From the NCBI GenBank assembly GCA_963816975.1, contig CAWFMD010000004.1:186001-250000 (forward strand): a stretch of 64,000 nt of DNA, given 5' to 3'. Positions within the stretch are counted from its first letter, which is position 1; every line of letters starts with the position of its first letter. The position numbers were made by a program, and so were the translations under genes. The stretch is from DASRIA01 sp963816975. GTDB lineage: Bacteria; Actinomycetota; Thermoleophilia; Solirubrobacterales; JBBDJG01. This document shows, one piece after another, positions 24,257 to 32,939 of this stretch. The notes below the pieces were generated by a model, which saw only the letters and a program-made list of their open reading frames with translations, was not told where the DNA came from and searched no databases.

Positions 24257-25531
24257 CTACACGCCTCCGGGGCGAAGCGGGATGGCGATCTGGTCCACGA
24301 CGTCCAACTTGCCCTTGCGGACCCGGTAGATGTCATAGACGCCGGCGGTCGCGTCACCCTTGTCATTCAGCTCGATCGGTCCCGACACGCCCTCGTAGTT
24401 GATGTCCTTGCCGGACTCCAGCGCGCGGATCGCCTGGTCCAGCTCGAGCCACGTGTACTTGCGCCCCGGGGCCGCGGTGATTGCCCGCAGCTCGTCCTTC
24501 ATGTCCTCGCCCTTGGTCGTGCCGGCCGCGACCGCCGAGAGGTAGCAGAGGACCACCGCGTCGAACTCCTGGGCGTCGAAGGTCTGCCGGTTGACGCCGC
24601 CGACGCGCTTGAAGGCGGCGTCGAAGGCCTTCTGTGCCTTTCCGCTCGCGGGCGCCGAGATCGCCACGCCGCTCAGTCCGTTCGTGACCGTGGGTCCGAC
24701 GATCGGCAGGCGTGGATTGGCAAGCGAGTCCGTGCCAAACGTCTTGCGGGGCGCCCAGCCCGCCTTCTTGTCCTTCAACAGATCCAGCCCGATCTTCACG
24801 TACGTATCGACGAAGTCGAAGAACACCCAGGCGTCGGGCTTTCCCTCCAGCAACTGTTTCGCCTGCTCGGTGAAGATCGTGGAGTCGGGCCGATAGCTGA
24901 CCGTGCGCCCGATCCCGCCGCCCTTGCTCTTCCAGGCCTGCTCGAAGCGCTTGGCGAGCGCCTTGCCGTACGTCACCTCCATGAACCCGATGTTGACCGT
25001 CTTGCCCTTGGCGCCGCCCTTCAGCCGGCGCGCCATGTACTCGGCGAGCGCTTCGGACTGCAGTGTGTCGGGCGGCACGATGCGGTTCAGGTAGCCGCGG
25101 TCCCTCACGCTCGAGATCTGTATCGCGCCCGCAGAGGGTGTGATCTGGAGCGTCTTCTTCGGCGTGGCGACGAAGGCGCCCGCGCGGGCGGCGTGTCCCG
25201 AGCCGAACGGCCCGGTCAGGCACGTCGATCCGGTCTTGACCAGCTTCTTCCCCAGGTCGACCGCCTGCTCGGGATCGGACTCGTAGTCCACGTTGTGGAT
25301 CTGCACCGTGTGCCGCGCGCCGGCCTTCGCGGCCGCCTTGCGGATCTCCTCCGCGGCCACGTCTGCGGCGCGCTGCGCCGGCTTGCCGAACGGGTCGAGG
25401 AAACCCGTCAGGGGCAGCAGGTTCCCGATCTCCAGATCGAGCTTCTGCGGTCCGGTGGGCTGCGCGTCCGACCCACACCCGCCCAGCACCGCGAGCGCGA
25501 GCACCGCGGTCGCCGCTGCGAGCGCCCTCAT
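24257..25531 (-). CDS. Branched-chain amino-acid-type ABC transporter substrate-binding lipoprotein
   Basis: A 424-residue extracellular binding protein of the LivJ/Leu-Ile-Val family. A lipoprotein signal (LALAVLGGCGSD, Cys at about residue 19) is followed by the periplasmic-binding type 1 fold (IGNLLPLTGFLDPFGKPAQRA near the start). No ABC permease or ATPase is adjacent, so its partners are elsewhere or it acts as a sensor. The ATG at 25531 overlaps the stop of the aminotransferase gene (ATGA). Confidence 0.9.
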   Translation of the reverse strand: MRALAAATAVLALAVLGGCGSDAQPTGPQKLDLEIGNLLPLTGFLDPFGKPAQRAADVAAEEIRKAAAKAGARHTVQIHNVDYESDPEQAVDLGKKLVKTGSTCLTGPFGSGHAARAGAFVATPKKTLQITPSAGAIQISSVRDRGYLNRIVPPDTLQSEALAEYMARRLKGGAKGKTVNIGFMEVTYGKALAKRFEQAWKSKGGGIGRTVSYRPDSTIFTEQAKQLLEGKPDAWVFFDFVDTYVKIGLDLLKDKKAGWAPRKTFGTDSLANPRLPIVGPTVTNGLSGVAISAPASGKAQKAFDAAFKRVGGVNRQTFDAQEFDAVVLCYLSAVAAGTTKGEDMKDELRAITAAPGRKYTWLELDQAIRALESGKDINYEGVSGPIELNDKGDATAGVYDIYRVRKGKLDVVDQIAIPLRPGGV

Positions 25532-26670
25532 CTGCGGCCTGGGCCCGGCGGCGCGGCCTGGAGGGCCTCGCGCAGCGCCCACAGCAGGCGGTCCGTGGCG
25601 CGCCGGTCCCGGATCGCGGCCCGCACGCAGTCGGCGTCGCCGAGCGGCTCGCCGTCCGCGACCCGCACGCGGGAGGCCTCGAGGCGCGCCGCGAGGTCGG
25701 TACCCGGCACCTCGTGCGCGCGGATCCACAGGAAGTTGGCCTGGCTGTCCGGCACCGTGACCGCCATCGTCGCGAGCGCGTCGAGCAGGCGGTTGCGTTC
25801 CTCGATCACGCTTGCGCGCCGCCGGCGGATGTCGGCGTCACCGACCGTCAGCGCCTGCCGGACCGCAGCCTGCGTGAGTGCGTTCACCCCCAGCGCGGGC
25901 GCGAGCGACGCGAGCAGGGACGACGCGGCGGCCGATCCGACCGCGTAGCCCGCACGCACACCCGACAGGCCGTAGATCTTCGAGAACGAGCGCAGCGCGA
26001 CCAGCCGCGGAAACGCCTCTACCAGCGACATCACGGAATCCCGCGGCTCGACGTCCTGGAACTCCACGTAGGACTCGTCGACGAGTGTGTGCACGTGATC
26101 CGGAAGCCGCGCGACCAGGTCGCCGATCCCGGCCGAGGGCGCGTAGGTGCCGGTCGGGTCGTTGGGGTTGCACAGGATCACGACGCGGGTGCGCGGCCCG
26201 ATCGCCGCCAGCACCCGCTCGGTGTCGAGCATGCCTGCGGGCAGGGCCGGCTGCACGAGCCGCGCGCCCGCACGCGAGACGATCGCTGCGTAACGCGCCC
26301 GGGAGGGGCGCGGCACCACGACCTCGTCGCCCTCCGACGCGAGCAGGTACACGGCGCTGCGGATCAGCTCGGCAGCGCCGTTGCCGAACACGATCTGGCT
26401 GGAGCGGATGTTGTGGCGCTCGGCCAGCAGCCGGCGCACCTGCCCGGCCTCGGAATCCGGATAGCCGTTGAGGCGGCCGCGAGCCTGGTACACGGACGCC
26501 CCCACGACCTCCGCGTTCGGCAGCTCCGGCCACTCCGTGCCGGAGAGGTCGAGCATCGGAACGTGCTCGAGTGCGAGCGCCTTCTCCTCCGCCCGCCGCG
26601 CGCGCAGACCCGCGTTGAACTCCGACTCGTCGATGTCGTCGAACTGCTTGTAGTAGTCCAGCAGGCCCAT
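25528..26670 (-). CDS. Class I/II PLP aminotransferase, HisC-like
   Basis: A 380-residue fold-type I PLP enzyme similar to histidinol-phosphate aminotransferase. It shows NGAAELIRSAV (cofactor phosphate loop), CNPNDPTGTYAP, VDESYVEF (Asp for the pyridine nitrogen) and SFSKIYGLSGVRAGY with the Schiff-base Lys. No other his genes are nearby, so the true substrate may be another aromatic or branched amino acid. Coupled by ATGA overlap to the binding-protein gene, suggesting an amino-acid uptake or catabolic role. Confidence 0.9.
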   Translation of the reverse strand: MGLLDYYKQFDDIDESEFNAGLRARRAEEKALALEHVPMLDLSGTEWPELPNAEVVGASVYQARGRLNGYPDSEAGQVRRLLAERHNIRSSQIVFGNGAAELIRSAVYLLASEGDEVVVPRPSRARYAAIVSRAGARLVQPALPAGMLDTERVLAAIGPRTRVVILCNPNDPTGTYAPSAGIGDLVARLPDHVHTLVDESYVEFQDVEPRDSVMSLVEAFPRLVALRSFSKIYGLSGVRAGYAVGSAAASSLLASLAPALGVNALTQAAVRQALTVGDADIRRRRASVIEERNRLLDALATMAVTVPDSQANFLWIRAHEVPGTDLAARLEASRVRVADGEPLGDADCVRAAIRDRRATDRLLWALREALQAAPPGPGRR

Positions 26671-26692
26671 GTGCAGATCGACCGGCCCGCCG

Positions 26693-27166
26693 CTAGCGCG
26701 GCGCGATTTCGGCCCCCGGGCCCTGGATCACGAGGAACCAGATCAGGAAGGCGATGCCGGCGACCGCCATGCTGATCACGAAGATCGCCTCGAGCGCGCC
26801 CTTTTCCTGCTCGTGCCCGCTTGCGCGGCGCACGATCTTCCAGATCCGGTCGAGCCGCATCGCGATCGCGAGCGTGCCCAGGATCGTGGTGAGCATCCCG
26901 GCGAACGCCAGGAGGATCGCGAACCCGATCGAGTTCGTCTCGTGGTAGAGCTGCGAGCCGAGCCACAGCCAGGCCGCGGGCTGGGGGCCCCACAGCGTCG
27001 CGCACAGCAGCACCTCGACGACCAGGATGCCGCCGGCGAGCACGCCGTCGAAACGCCGGCGCGTCGCCCCCGCGGCGGCCGGCTGCTCGCGATAGCGCAG
27101 CGGCGCCGTTCCGGGGCGACGGCCGATGAACAGGCCGCCTGTGTCAGTCGGGTCGTTCTGAGCCAT
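26693..27166 (-). CDS. Hypothetical membrane protein (three helices)
   Basis: A 157-residue protein with a polar N-terminus (MAQNDPTDTGGLFIGRRPGT) and three membrane helices (near residues 42-62, 70-98, and 125-147). No known family. The ATG at 27166 is the first good start; the frame is open upstream. It precedes the aminotransferase by 22 bases and could be co-transcribed with it. Confidence 0.65.
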   Translation of the reverse strand: MAQNDPTDTGGLFIGRRPGTAPLRYREQPAAAGATRRRFDGVLAGGILVVEVLLCATLWGPQPAAWLWLGSQLYHETNSIGFAILLAFAGMLTTILGTLAIAMRLDRIWKIVRRASGHEQEKGALEAIFVISMAVAGIAFLIWFLVIQGPGAEIAPR

Positions 27167-27240
27167 AAGGTCACATCGGACCCCGCTCCCTGCAGCGGCA
27201 GGCCCGACGTCAAGTTTAGGCGAGGGTGGGAGCACTCAGG

Positions 27241-27645
27241 TCAGGTCGTGGGCGCGCCGGCGTCGATGGCCTCGTTCACGAGCTCGTCCGCACGCTCGTT
27301 CTGGTCGCGCGGCACGGACCTCACCTGCCAGCGCTCGAAGCCGCGCAGGGCGGCCATCGCCTGGGCGTGGAGCGGCTTCAGGTCTGCCTTCTTGACCCGG
27401 TACTCCCCGGTGATCTGGCGGGCGACCAGCTGCGAGTCGTTCACGACCTCGACCTCACGGGCGCCCAGCTGGGAGGCGCGCGCGAGCCCCAGCAGCAGTG
27501 CCCGGTACTCGGCCTCATTGTTGGTGGCGACGCCGATGAAGTCGTTTGCGCGCAGCAGCTCGCCCCCCTGCGGGTCGGTGATCACGACGCCGATCCCGGC
27601 CGGGCCGGGATTGCCGCGCGCGCCGCCGTCGACGTGGACGACCAC
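27241..27645 (-). CDS. RNase HI-type ribonuclease
   Basis: A 134-residue RNase H fold: MVVHVDGGARGNPGPAGIGVV (first Asp), ATNNEAEYRALLLGL (Glu), VEVVNDSQLVARQITGEY (second Asp) and VPRDQNERADELVNEA (last Asp). All four catalytic acidic residues are present. It degrades the RNA of RNA-DNA hybrids. A GTG at 27645 is the only reasonable start. A second, unrelated RNase H (type II, rnhB) occurs at 43.5 kb. Confidence 0.93.
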   Translation of the reverse strand: MVVHVDGGARGNPGPAGIGVVITDPQGGELLRANDFIGVATNNEAEYRALLLGLARASQLGAREVEVVNDSQLVARQITGEYRVKKADLKPLHAQAMAALRGFERWQVRSVPRDQNERADELVNEAIDAGAPTT

Positions 27646-27682
27646 CCGGTCTGGTGCGACACCGGCCTCGATGGGCCTGCGC

Positions 27683-27892
27683 CTACTTGAGCTCGGTGCG
27701 GGGGAACATCCCCGGCCGGCGGCGACGCCGGTCGCGGATCATGCGCTGGCCGCCGCCCGTGGAGCCGCGCTCACGGCGCTCCTCCTTGCGGCGGTCGATG
27801 ATCACCTCGACGCCCGAGTCGTCCTTGTAGTAGTCGGCCAGCCTGTCGAACAGCTGGTCGGCGAGCGGCTCGGGTATCACGCAGTAGATCAT
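27683..27892 (-). CDS. Small basic hypothetical protein (69 aa)
   Basis: ATG at 27890-27892 starts a 69-residue protein: MIYCVIPEPLADQLFDRLAD, an acidic DDSGVEVIIDRRKEERR middle and a very basic DRRRRRPGMFP tail. No family is recognised, though short proteins of this look are common next to RNase HI-like genes in actinobacteria-style clusters. It lies between the zinc-ribbon protein and RNase HI on the same strand. Confidence 0.65.
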   Translation of the reverse strand: MIYCVIPEPLADQLFDRLADYYKDDSGVEVIIDRRKEERRERGSTGGGQRMIRDRRRRRPGMFPRTELK

Positions 27893-27908
27893 GGGGAATC
27901 CTTCGCCA

Positions 27909-28703
27909 CTATAGGGGGCGCTCCTCCCCATCGCCAGCGCTTTCCGCGTTGCCGGCAGGGCCGCCCTCCCCCTCGGCGGTGGTGCCCGCGCCGAGCGCGA
28001 TGGTGCCGTCGTCCGCCATCTGGCAGTTCCAGTCGCGTGCCGCGGGGGCCAGCTCGTCCAGCTCGTGCCCCTGACCACGCAGGCGCACCGGATCGCGCCC
28101 GTCCGAGAGGTCGACGTTGAACTGGTACCAGGAAAGCTCCCACGCGACCGTCAGCACGACCTCGGCCGCGGAGGCGCCCGAGGTGGCCGCCCCCGTTTGT
28201 GGGGGCCCGAGCGTGCGCGCCAGGCCGGCGACCGTACGCGGGTGCTCGGAGGCGTTGAACAGCTCGAGGGCACGGCCGATCTTCAGCTGCGCGTTGGTGG
28301 GCACCGCCTTCACCTGGCGGGGGCTGCGCGGTCGCGAGCGGCGGATCAGGTTGCGCAGCGGGGCGGGCTCCGGGTCGGGCGCGTCGCCGTTGGCGGCGCG
28401 GCGCGGCGCGGGCTCGACCGAAACAGGCGGACGGTCGTCCTCGGCGCCGCGCGCGCGCCGGCGGCGCAGCAAGCCCCGGCGCTCGGGCGGACGCTGTGGG
28501 CGGGCCGGCATCTCGGGCGCGGCTGCTTCGCGAATCCAGCCCTCGTGCTGTGCCCGGGGCGCGCACAGCTGGCATACGAGCCGCCGCTCGCGCGAGGGCG
28601 TCAGGTACGGCTCGGCCTGCTCACCCTTGAGCATCGTGCGATGGCACACCTCGCAGGAGATGTGGTCCTCCGTGATCGGGTTGATGTTGACCCTGTTGCG
28701 CAT
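27909..28703 (-). CDS. Zinc-ribbon hypothetical protein
   Basis: A 264-residue protein. The N-terminus has a CxxC...CxxC zinc ribbon (SCEVCHRTMLKGE ... RRLVCQLCAP). A basic, disordered stretch (about residues 60-135) follows, then a helical region (AQLKIGRALELFNASEHPRTVAGLARTL-like, a possible winged-helix segment) and a compact domain ending in Glu/Gly/Ala-rich tail. Function unknown; nucleic-acid binding is plausible from the ribbon and basic stretch. It is 22 bases downstream of the EF-G paralogue stop, on the same strand. Confidence 0.72.
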   Translation of the reverse strand: MRNRVNINPITEDHISCEVCHRTMLKGEQAEPYLTPSRERRLVCQLCAPRAQHEGWIREAAAPEMPARPQRPPERRGLLRRRRARGAEDDRPPVSVEPAPRRAANGDAPDPEPAPLRNLIRRSRPRSPRQVKAVPTNAQLKIGRALELFNASEHPRTVAGLARTLGPPQTGAATSGASAAEVVLTVAWELSWYQFNVDLSDGRDPVRLRGQGHELDELAPAARDWNCQMADDGTIALGAGTTAEGEGGPAGNAESAGDGEERPL

Positions 28704-28725
28704 CAGGTGCTCGCCGCCACCCGCA

Positions 28726-30819
28726 TCATGCCTTGGCGGTGGCCTCCTCCTCGGTCGTCGCGGCCGAGATCACCTTCTGAGCGAGATGCGCCGGCACCTC
28801 CTCGTAGCGCGCGAACTCCATCGTGTACTCGCCGCGGCCTCCCGTGATCGAACGCAGGTCGGGCGCGTAGTGCAGCATCTCCGCCATCGGGACCTCTGCC
28901 TTGATCTCGGTCATCGCGCCCTGCGGCTCCATCCCGAGTGGGCGCCCGCGGCGGCCGTTGAGGTCGCCGATCACGTCGCCCACGGCGTCCTCGGGCACGA
29001 CCACAGCAGCCTGCATGATCGGCTCGAGCAGCGTCGGCTGTGCTTGCTCCGCGGCCTTCTTGAACGCCATCGAGCCCGCCACCTTGAAAGCGTTCTCGGA
29101 CGAGTCCACCGAGTGGTAGGAGCCGTCGTAGAGGGTCACCCGCACGTCGCGCAGGGGGTAGCCCGCGACGACGCCCGAGCGCATCGCGTCGACCACGCCC
29201 TTCTCCACGGCGGGGATGAAGCCCGTCGGGATCACGCCGCCCTTGATCTTGTTGACGAACTCGAAGCCCCCGCCGTGGGGAAGCGGCTCGATCTCGATGT
29301 GGCAATCGCCGAACTGGCCGCGGCCGCCGGTCTGCTTCTTGTAACGGCCCTGGGCCTTGGCGGAGCCCTTGATCGTCTCCTGGTAGGGCACCCGCGGCGG
29401 CTTCAGGGTGACCTCGGCGCCGAAGCGGTTCTTCATCCGATCCACGATCACCTCGACGTGCATCTGTGAGAGCCCCGCGATGATCTGCTCCCCGGTCTGC
29501 GGATCGCGGTGGAAGTCGATCGTCGGGTCCTCCTCCTGGAGGCGGCGGATCGCGCTGCCGATCTTGTCCTCGTCTCCCTTGGACTTCGCCTCCACGGCGA
29601 AGGCCATCACCGCGCTGGGCAGGCCCAGCGGCGGCATCGTGATCGTCGACTCCTTGCCCGCGAGCATGTCGCCGGAGTGGGTCTCCTTGAGCTTCGCGAC
29701 GGCACCGATGTCCCCGGCCCCGAACTCGTCGGCGTGGCCCATCTCCTTGCCGTGCGGGACCAGCAGCTGGCCGATCCGCTCCTTCGCGTGGGCGCGCCCG
29801 TTCGTCAGCTGCGAGTCGTGCTTGACGATGCCCGCGAAGACGCGGAACAGGTTGATCCGGCCGGCGAACGGGTCGGCGAGCGTCTTGAACACATATGCGA
29901 TCGGCTCGACATCGTCGTCCGGCGCGATCTCGACCTCGTTGCCCTCGGCGTCGCGCGCCTTGACCGCCCCCTTCTTGGCGGGCGAGGGCAGGTCCTGCAC
30001 CAGCGCGTCGAGCAGCCTGTCCGTGCCGAGGTTCTTGGTGGCGACGCCGCATGTCACCGGGAAGATGCTGCCGGCGGTGACGCCGTCCTTCAGCGCGGAC
30101 ACGATCTCGTCGTGCGAGATCTCCGCCCCCTCGAGATAGCGCTCCATCAGGTCGTCGGAGTTCTCGGCGACCTCGTCCATCAGCTTCTCGCGGTATTCCT
30201 GGGCCTGGTCGGCGATCTCCGCGGGAATCTCGATCTCGGTCGCGCTCGACCGGCCCGCGCCCGAGTACTCGTAGGCCTTCATGTCGATCAGGTCGACGAT
30301 CCCCCGCATCTCGTGCTCGGAGCCGATCGGGATCTCGGTCGCGACCGCGTGCGGGCCGAAGGCGTCCTTCAGCGAGTCGAGCGTGCGGAAGAAGTCGGCG
30401 CGCTCGCGGTCGAGCATGTTCACGAATACGAGGCGGGCGAGGCCGCGCGTGGCGGCGCGCTCCCACAGGCGCGCGGTCGACACCTCGACGCCCATCACGC
30501 CGTTCACGCAGAAGACCGCGCTCTCGCAGACGCTCAGCGCGCCCAGCGCGTCGGCCACGAAGCTCGGATCACCCGGGGTGTCCAGGAGGTTGATCTTGCG
30601 GTCCTCGTACTCGAACGACGAGAGGCTCGCGGAGATCGACATCTCACGCTGCTGCTCGTCGGCCTCCGAGTCGGAGACGGTACTGCCGTCGGTGACGGAG
30701 CCGAGCCGGTTGATCACGCCGGCCTCGAACAGCAGGGCTTCGTTCAGCGACGTCTTGCCGGACCCGCGGTGGCCGACGATCGCGATGTTCCTGATGCGCT
30801 GAGCGCCTTTGTGCGCCAC
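28726..30819 (-). CDS. Elongation factor G-like paralogue with altered GTPase motifs
   Basis: A 697-residue protein with the five-domain EF-G layout (G domain 1-280, domain II about 290-390, III, IV with YKKQTGGRGQFGD, V with GRRGRPLGMEPQG). The G motifs deviate: G1 is GHRGSGKT rather than the translational A/GHxDxGKT; G3 is DTPGDPSF, so the catalytic His of PGH is Asp; G4 is NMLD, not NKxD. It is thus an EF-G2-type paralogue, not the main factor, and GTP hydrolysis may be weak or absent. It precedes no ribosomal genes. Confidence 0.93.
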   Translation of the reverse strand: MAHKGAQRIRNIAIVGHRGSGKTSLNEALLFEAGVINRLGSVTDGSTVSDSEADEQQREMSISASLSSFEYEDRKINLLDTPGDPSFVADALGALSVCESAVFCVNGVMGVEVSTARLWERAATRGLARLVFVNMLDRERADFFRTLDSLKDAFGPHAVATEIPIGSEHEMRGIVDLIDMKAYEYSGAGRSSATEIEIPAEIADQAQEYREKLMDEVAENSDDLMERYLEGAEISHDEIVSALKDGVTAGSIFPVTCGVATKNLGTDRLLDALVQDLPSPAKKGAVKARDAEGNEVEIAPDDDVEPIAYVFKTLADPFAGRINLFRVFAGIVKHDSQLTNGRAHAKERIGQLLVPHGKEMGHADEFGAGDIGAVAKLKETHSGDMLAGKESTITMPPLGLPSAVMAFAVEAKSKGDEDKIGSAIRRLQEEDPTIDFHRDPQTGEQIIAGLSQMHVEVIVDRMKNRFGAEVTLKPPRVPYQETIKGSAKAQGRYKKQTGGRGQFGDCHIEIEPLPHGGGFEFVNKIKGGVIPTGFIPAVEKGVVDAMRSGVVAGYPLRDVRVTLYDGSYHSVDSSENAFKVAGSMAFKKAAEQAQPTLLEPIMQAAVVVPEDAVGDVIGDLNGRRGRPLGMEPQGAMTEIKAEVPMAEMLHYAPDLRSITGGRGEYTMEFARYEEVPAHLAQKVISAATTEEEATAKA

Positions 30820-30873
30820 CAGCTATCTCCTCTCCTCGAACGACACCACGAGGGGGGATTCTAGGGGTGGCGC

Positions 30874-31656
30874 CTAGGCTTCGACTTCGCTCTGCAGCCT
30901 GGCCTTCAGGCGCAGCACGGCCTTCGTGTGGAGCTGCGAGACGCGTGACTCGGTGACGCCGAGGACTTCCCCGATCTCTCGGAGGGTCAGGTTCTCGTAG
31001 TAATACAGCGCGATCACCAGCTTCTCGCGTTCAGGCAGGCGCGAGATCGCGTGCGCGAGGCGGTCCTTCAGCTCGCTCACGCCCAGCTCCTTGGCCGGGT
31101 CCACCGCATTGGGGTCCTTCATCGTGTCGAGCAGCGAGACCTGGTCGCCGCTCGAGTCGGACACCGTCCACAGCTCGTCGAGCGCGACCACCGTCGAGTT
31201 CGAGATCTGGAGCAGGCTCTCCCGGAAGTCGTTCACGGATATGTCGAGCTTCTGCGCGACCTCCTCGTCGGTCGGCGCGCGGCCCAGCTCGTGCTCGAGC
31301 TTGGTCTGGGTGGCCTCGATCTCGCGGGCCTTTGCGCGCACCGAGCGCGGGACCCAGTCGAGCGATCGCAGCTCGTCGATGATCGACCCCTTGATCCGAG
31401 CGACCGCGAAAGTCTCGAACTTGATCTCGCGGCTGAGGTCGAACCGCTCGATCGCGCCGATCAGGCCGAGTAGCCCGTAGGAGATCAGGTCGGCCTCCTC
31501 GATGTGGCCCGGTAGGCCGCTGGACATGCGGCCGGCGACGAACTTCACGAGCGGCGAGTACGCGAGCACGAGCGTCTCCCGGGCCTTCTCGTCCCCGTCC
31601 TTCTTGTAGCGGGCCCAGGTTTCCTTCAGGTCTTGTTGCCGTACTCGGGTGTCCAT
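30874..31656 (-). CDS. RNA polymerase sigma factor, FliA/WhiG type
   Basis: A 260-residue group 3 sigma factor. It has region 2 (LVKFVAGRMSSGLPGHIEEADLISYG, then FDLSREIKFETFAVARIKGSI), region 3 (LDWVPRSVRAKAREIE) and region 4 (LPEREKLVIALYYYENLTLREIGEVLGVTESRVSQLH-like). WhiG regulates sporulation or differentiation and FliA regulates motility. No flagellar gene is present here. Next to a Xer recombinase gene, as in many actinobacteria. An EF-G paralogue follows. Confidence 0.95.
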   Translation of the reverse strand: MDTRVRQQDLKETWARYKKDGDEKARETLVLAYSPLVKFVAGRMSSGLPGHIEEADLISYGLLGLIGAIERFDLSREIKFETFAVARIKGSIIDELRSLDWVPRSVRAKAREIEATQTKLEHELGRAPTDEEVAQKLDISVNDFRESLLQISNSTVVALDELWTVSDSSGDQVSLLDTMKDPNAVDPAKELGVSELKDRLAHAISRLPEREKLVIALYYYENLTLREIGEVLGVTESRVSQLHTKAVLRLKARLQSEVEA

Positions 31657-31668
31657 CGGGGAGGGGGC

Positions 31669-32622
31669 CTACGCCCGCGGATGACTCCGGCTGTACTGGC
31701 GGCGCAGCCGCGCTGACTCTACCCGAGTGTAGATCTGGGTAGTGGAAACGCTGCTGTGGCCCAGCAGCTCCTGGATCGCGCGCAGATCGGCTCCGCCTTC
31801 CAGGAGATGCGTGGCGAAGGAATGGCGCAGCGCATGCGGAGAGGCATCCGACGGCAGGCCCGCGTTGCGCAGCCACAGGCGCAGGCGCCGCCGCACATCC
31901 GAAGGCGACAGGCGCCGGCCGGCCTTCGACAGGAACAGCGCGGGCTCCGCGTGCGCCGCGTGCGGGCCCTCCTGGGCCAGGGACGGGCGTCCTGTCGACA
32001 GATAGCGCTCGAGCGCACGTTGCGCGGGCTCCCCCACCGGCACGATGCGTGTCTTCGAGCCCTTGCCGGTGACGCGCAGCTCCTCGGCGTCGAAATCCAG
32101 GTCGCCGTCGTCGAGATTGACGACCTCCTCGCAGCGCAGGCCACACGAGTAGGTCAGCTCCAGCATCGCCCGGTCGCGGGTCTCGAGCGGCGTGCGTACC
32201 GGGATGCGATCGAGCAGCGTGGTCAACTCGTCCGTGCGCAGCAGCTTCGGCAGGGGCGCCTGGCGGCGGGCGTGGGATACGAGATCGGCCGGGTTCTGGG
32301 ACAGCTGACCGCGTTCGACCATGTGCTTGTAGAACGCTCGTATCGATGCGAACTTGCGCGCGACCGAGCGCGCCGAGAGCGTGCGGGCCCCCTCACGGGC
32401 CGTCCCACCGAGGTGCGCGGCATAGCGGCGCAGCAGGCGGTAGTCCACCGCGCCCGGCGCGACGCGGTCGCCGGCCCAGCGCGCCAGCTCCCCCACGTCG
32501 CCGCCGTACGCGCGGCGCGTCTTCTCCGCCATGCCGCGGGTCGCGAGGCTCTCGTCGAACCGCGTCAGCGCCGATCGCCAGGCGCGCGACAGCTCTTCCT
32601 GGACTGCGGGCGTATCTACCAT
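31669..32622 (-). CDS. Tyrosine recombinase XerC/XerD-like
   Basis: A 317-residue tyrosine recombinase with an N-terminal SAM-like domain (LATRGMAEKTRRAYGGDV) and a full catalytic set: Arg in YSCGLRCEEV, Lys in VTGKGSKTR, H-x-x-R in HALRHSFATHLLEGG, a His in ELLGHSSVSTTQIYT and Tyr in the same segment. Such enzymes resolve chromosome dimers at dif. No att sites or phage genes are around, so it is the housekeeping type. The start codon lies only nine bases from a divergent small gene. Confidence 0.94.
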   Translation of the reverse strand: MVDTPAVQEELSRAWRSALTRFDESLATRGMAEKTRRAYGGDVGELARWAGDRVAPGAVDYRLLRRYAAHLGGTAREGARTLSARSVARKFASIRAFYKHMVERGQLSQNPADLVSHARRQAPLPKLLRTDELTTLLDRIPVRTPLETRDRAMLELTYSCGLRCEEVVNLDDGDLDFDAEELRVTGKGSKTRIVPVGEPAQRALERYLSTGRPSLAQEGPHAAHAEPALFLSKAGRRLSPSDVRRRLRLWLRNAGLPSDASPHALRHSFATHLLEGGADLRAIQELLGHSSVSTTQIYTRVESARLRRQYSRSHPRA

Positions 32623-32631
32623 GTGCGCGGG

Positions 32632-32922
32632 ATGTCTCGTTTCTTAATCAACGTCGATTCGGGCCGGGTCGCAACGCACTCCATGCTGGTCGAGGCCGGC
32701 GAGGCCTCCGACCGCGAGCCCCCCGGCCTTCCCTGGCATCCGCTCCAGGGTCCAGGTGACGCTTCCACAGCCGTGTACGTGGTCCTGCGCAAACGAGTCG
32801 AGGGCCGCGAGCGCAGCGCATGGATCGGCACGCTCTGTATTCGCTACGGCGACCGTCAAGCCTCTTTGGAGCGGGCGGGCTGGGAGGAGGTCAGCGTCGA
32901 CCAGATCCGAGCCGGGGCATGA
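32632..32922 (+). CDS. Small hypothetical protein (96 aa)
   Basis: A 96-residue protein starting MSRFLINVDSGRVATHSMLV with a compact mixed alpha/beta look (VYVVLRKRVEGRERSAWIGT). No family recognised. ATG at 32632 is the first start but has only a weak ribosome site. Its start is nine bases from the divergent Xer start, leaving no promoter room, so either it or the Xer start may need adjustment. Confidence 0.45.
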   Translation: MSRFLINVDSGRVATHSMLVEAGEASDREPPGLPWHPLQGPGDASTAVYVVLRKRVEGRERSAWIGTLCIRYGDRQASLERAGWEEVSVDQIRAGA

Positions 32923-32939
32923 CGCGCCCGCAGGCGGCG

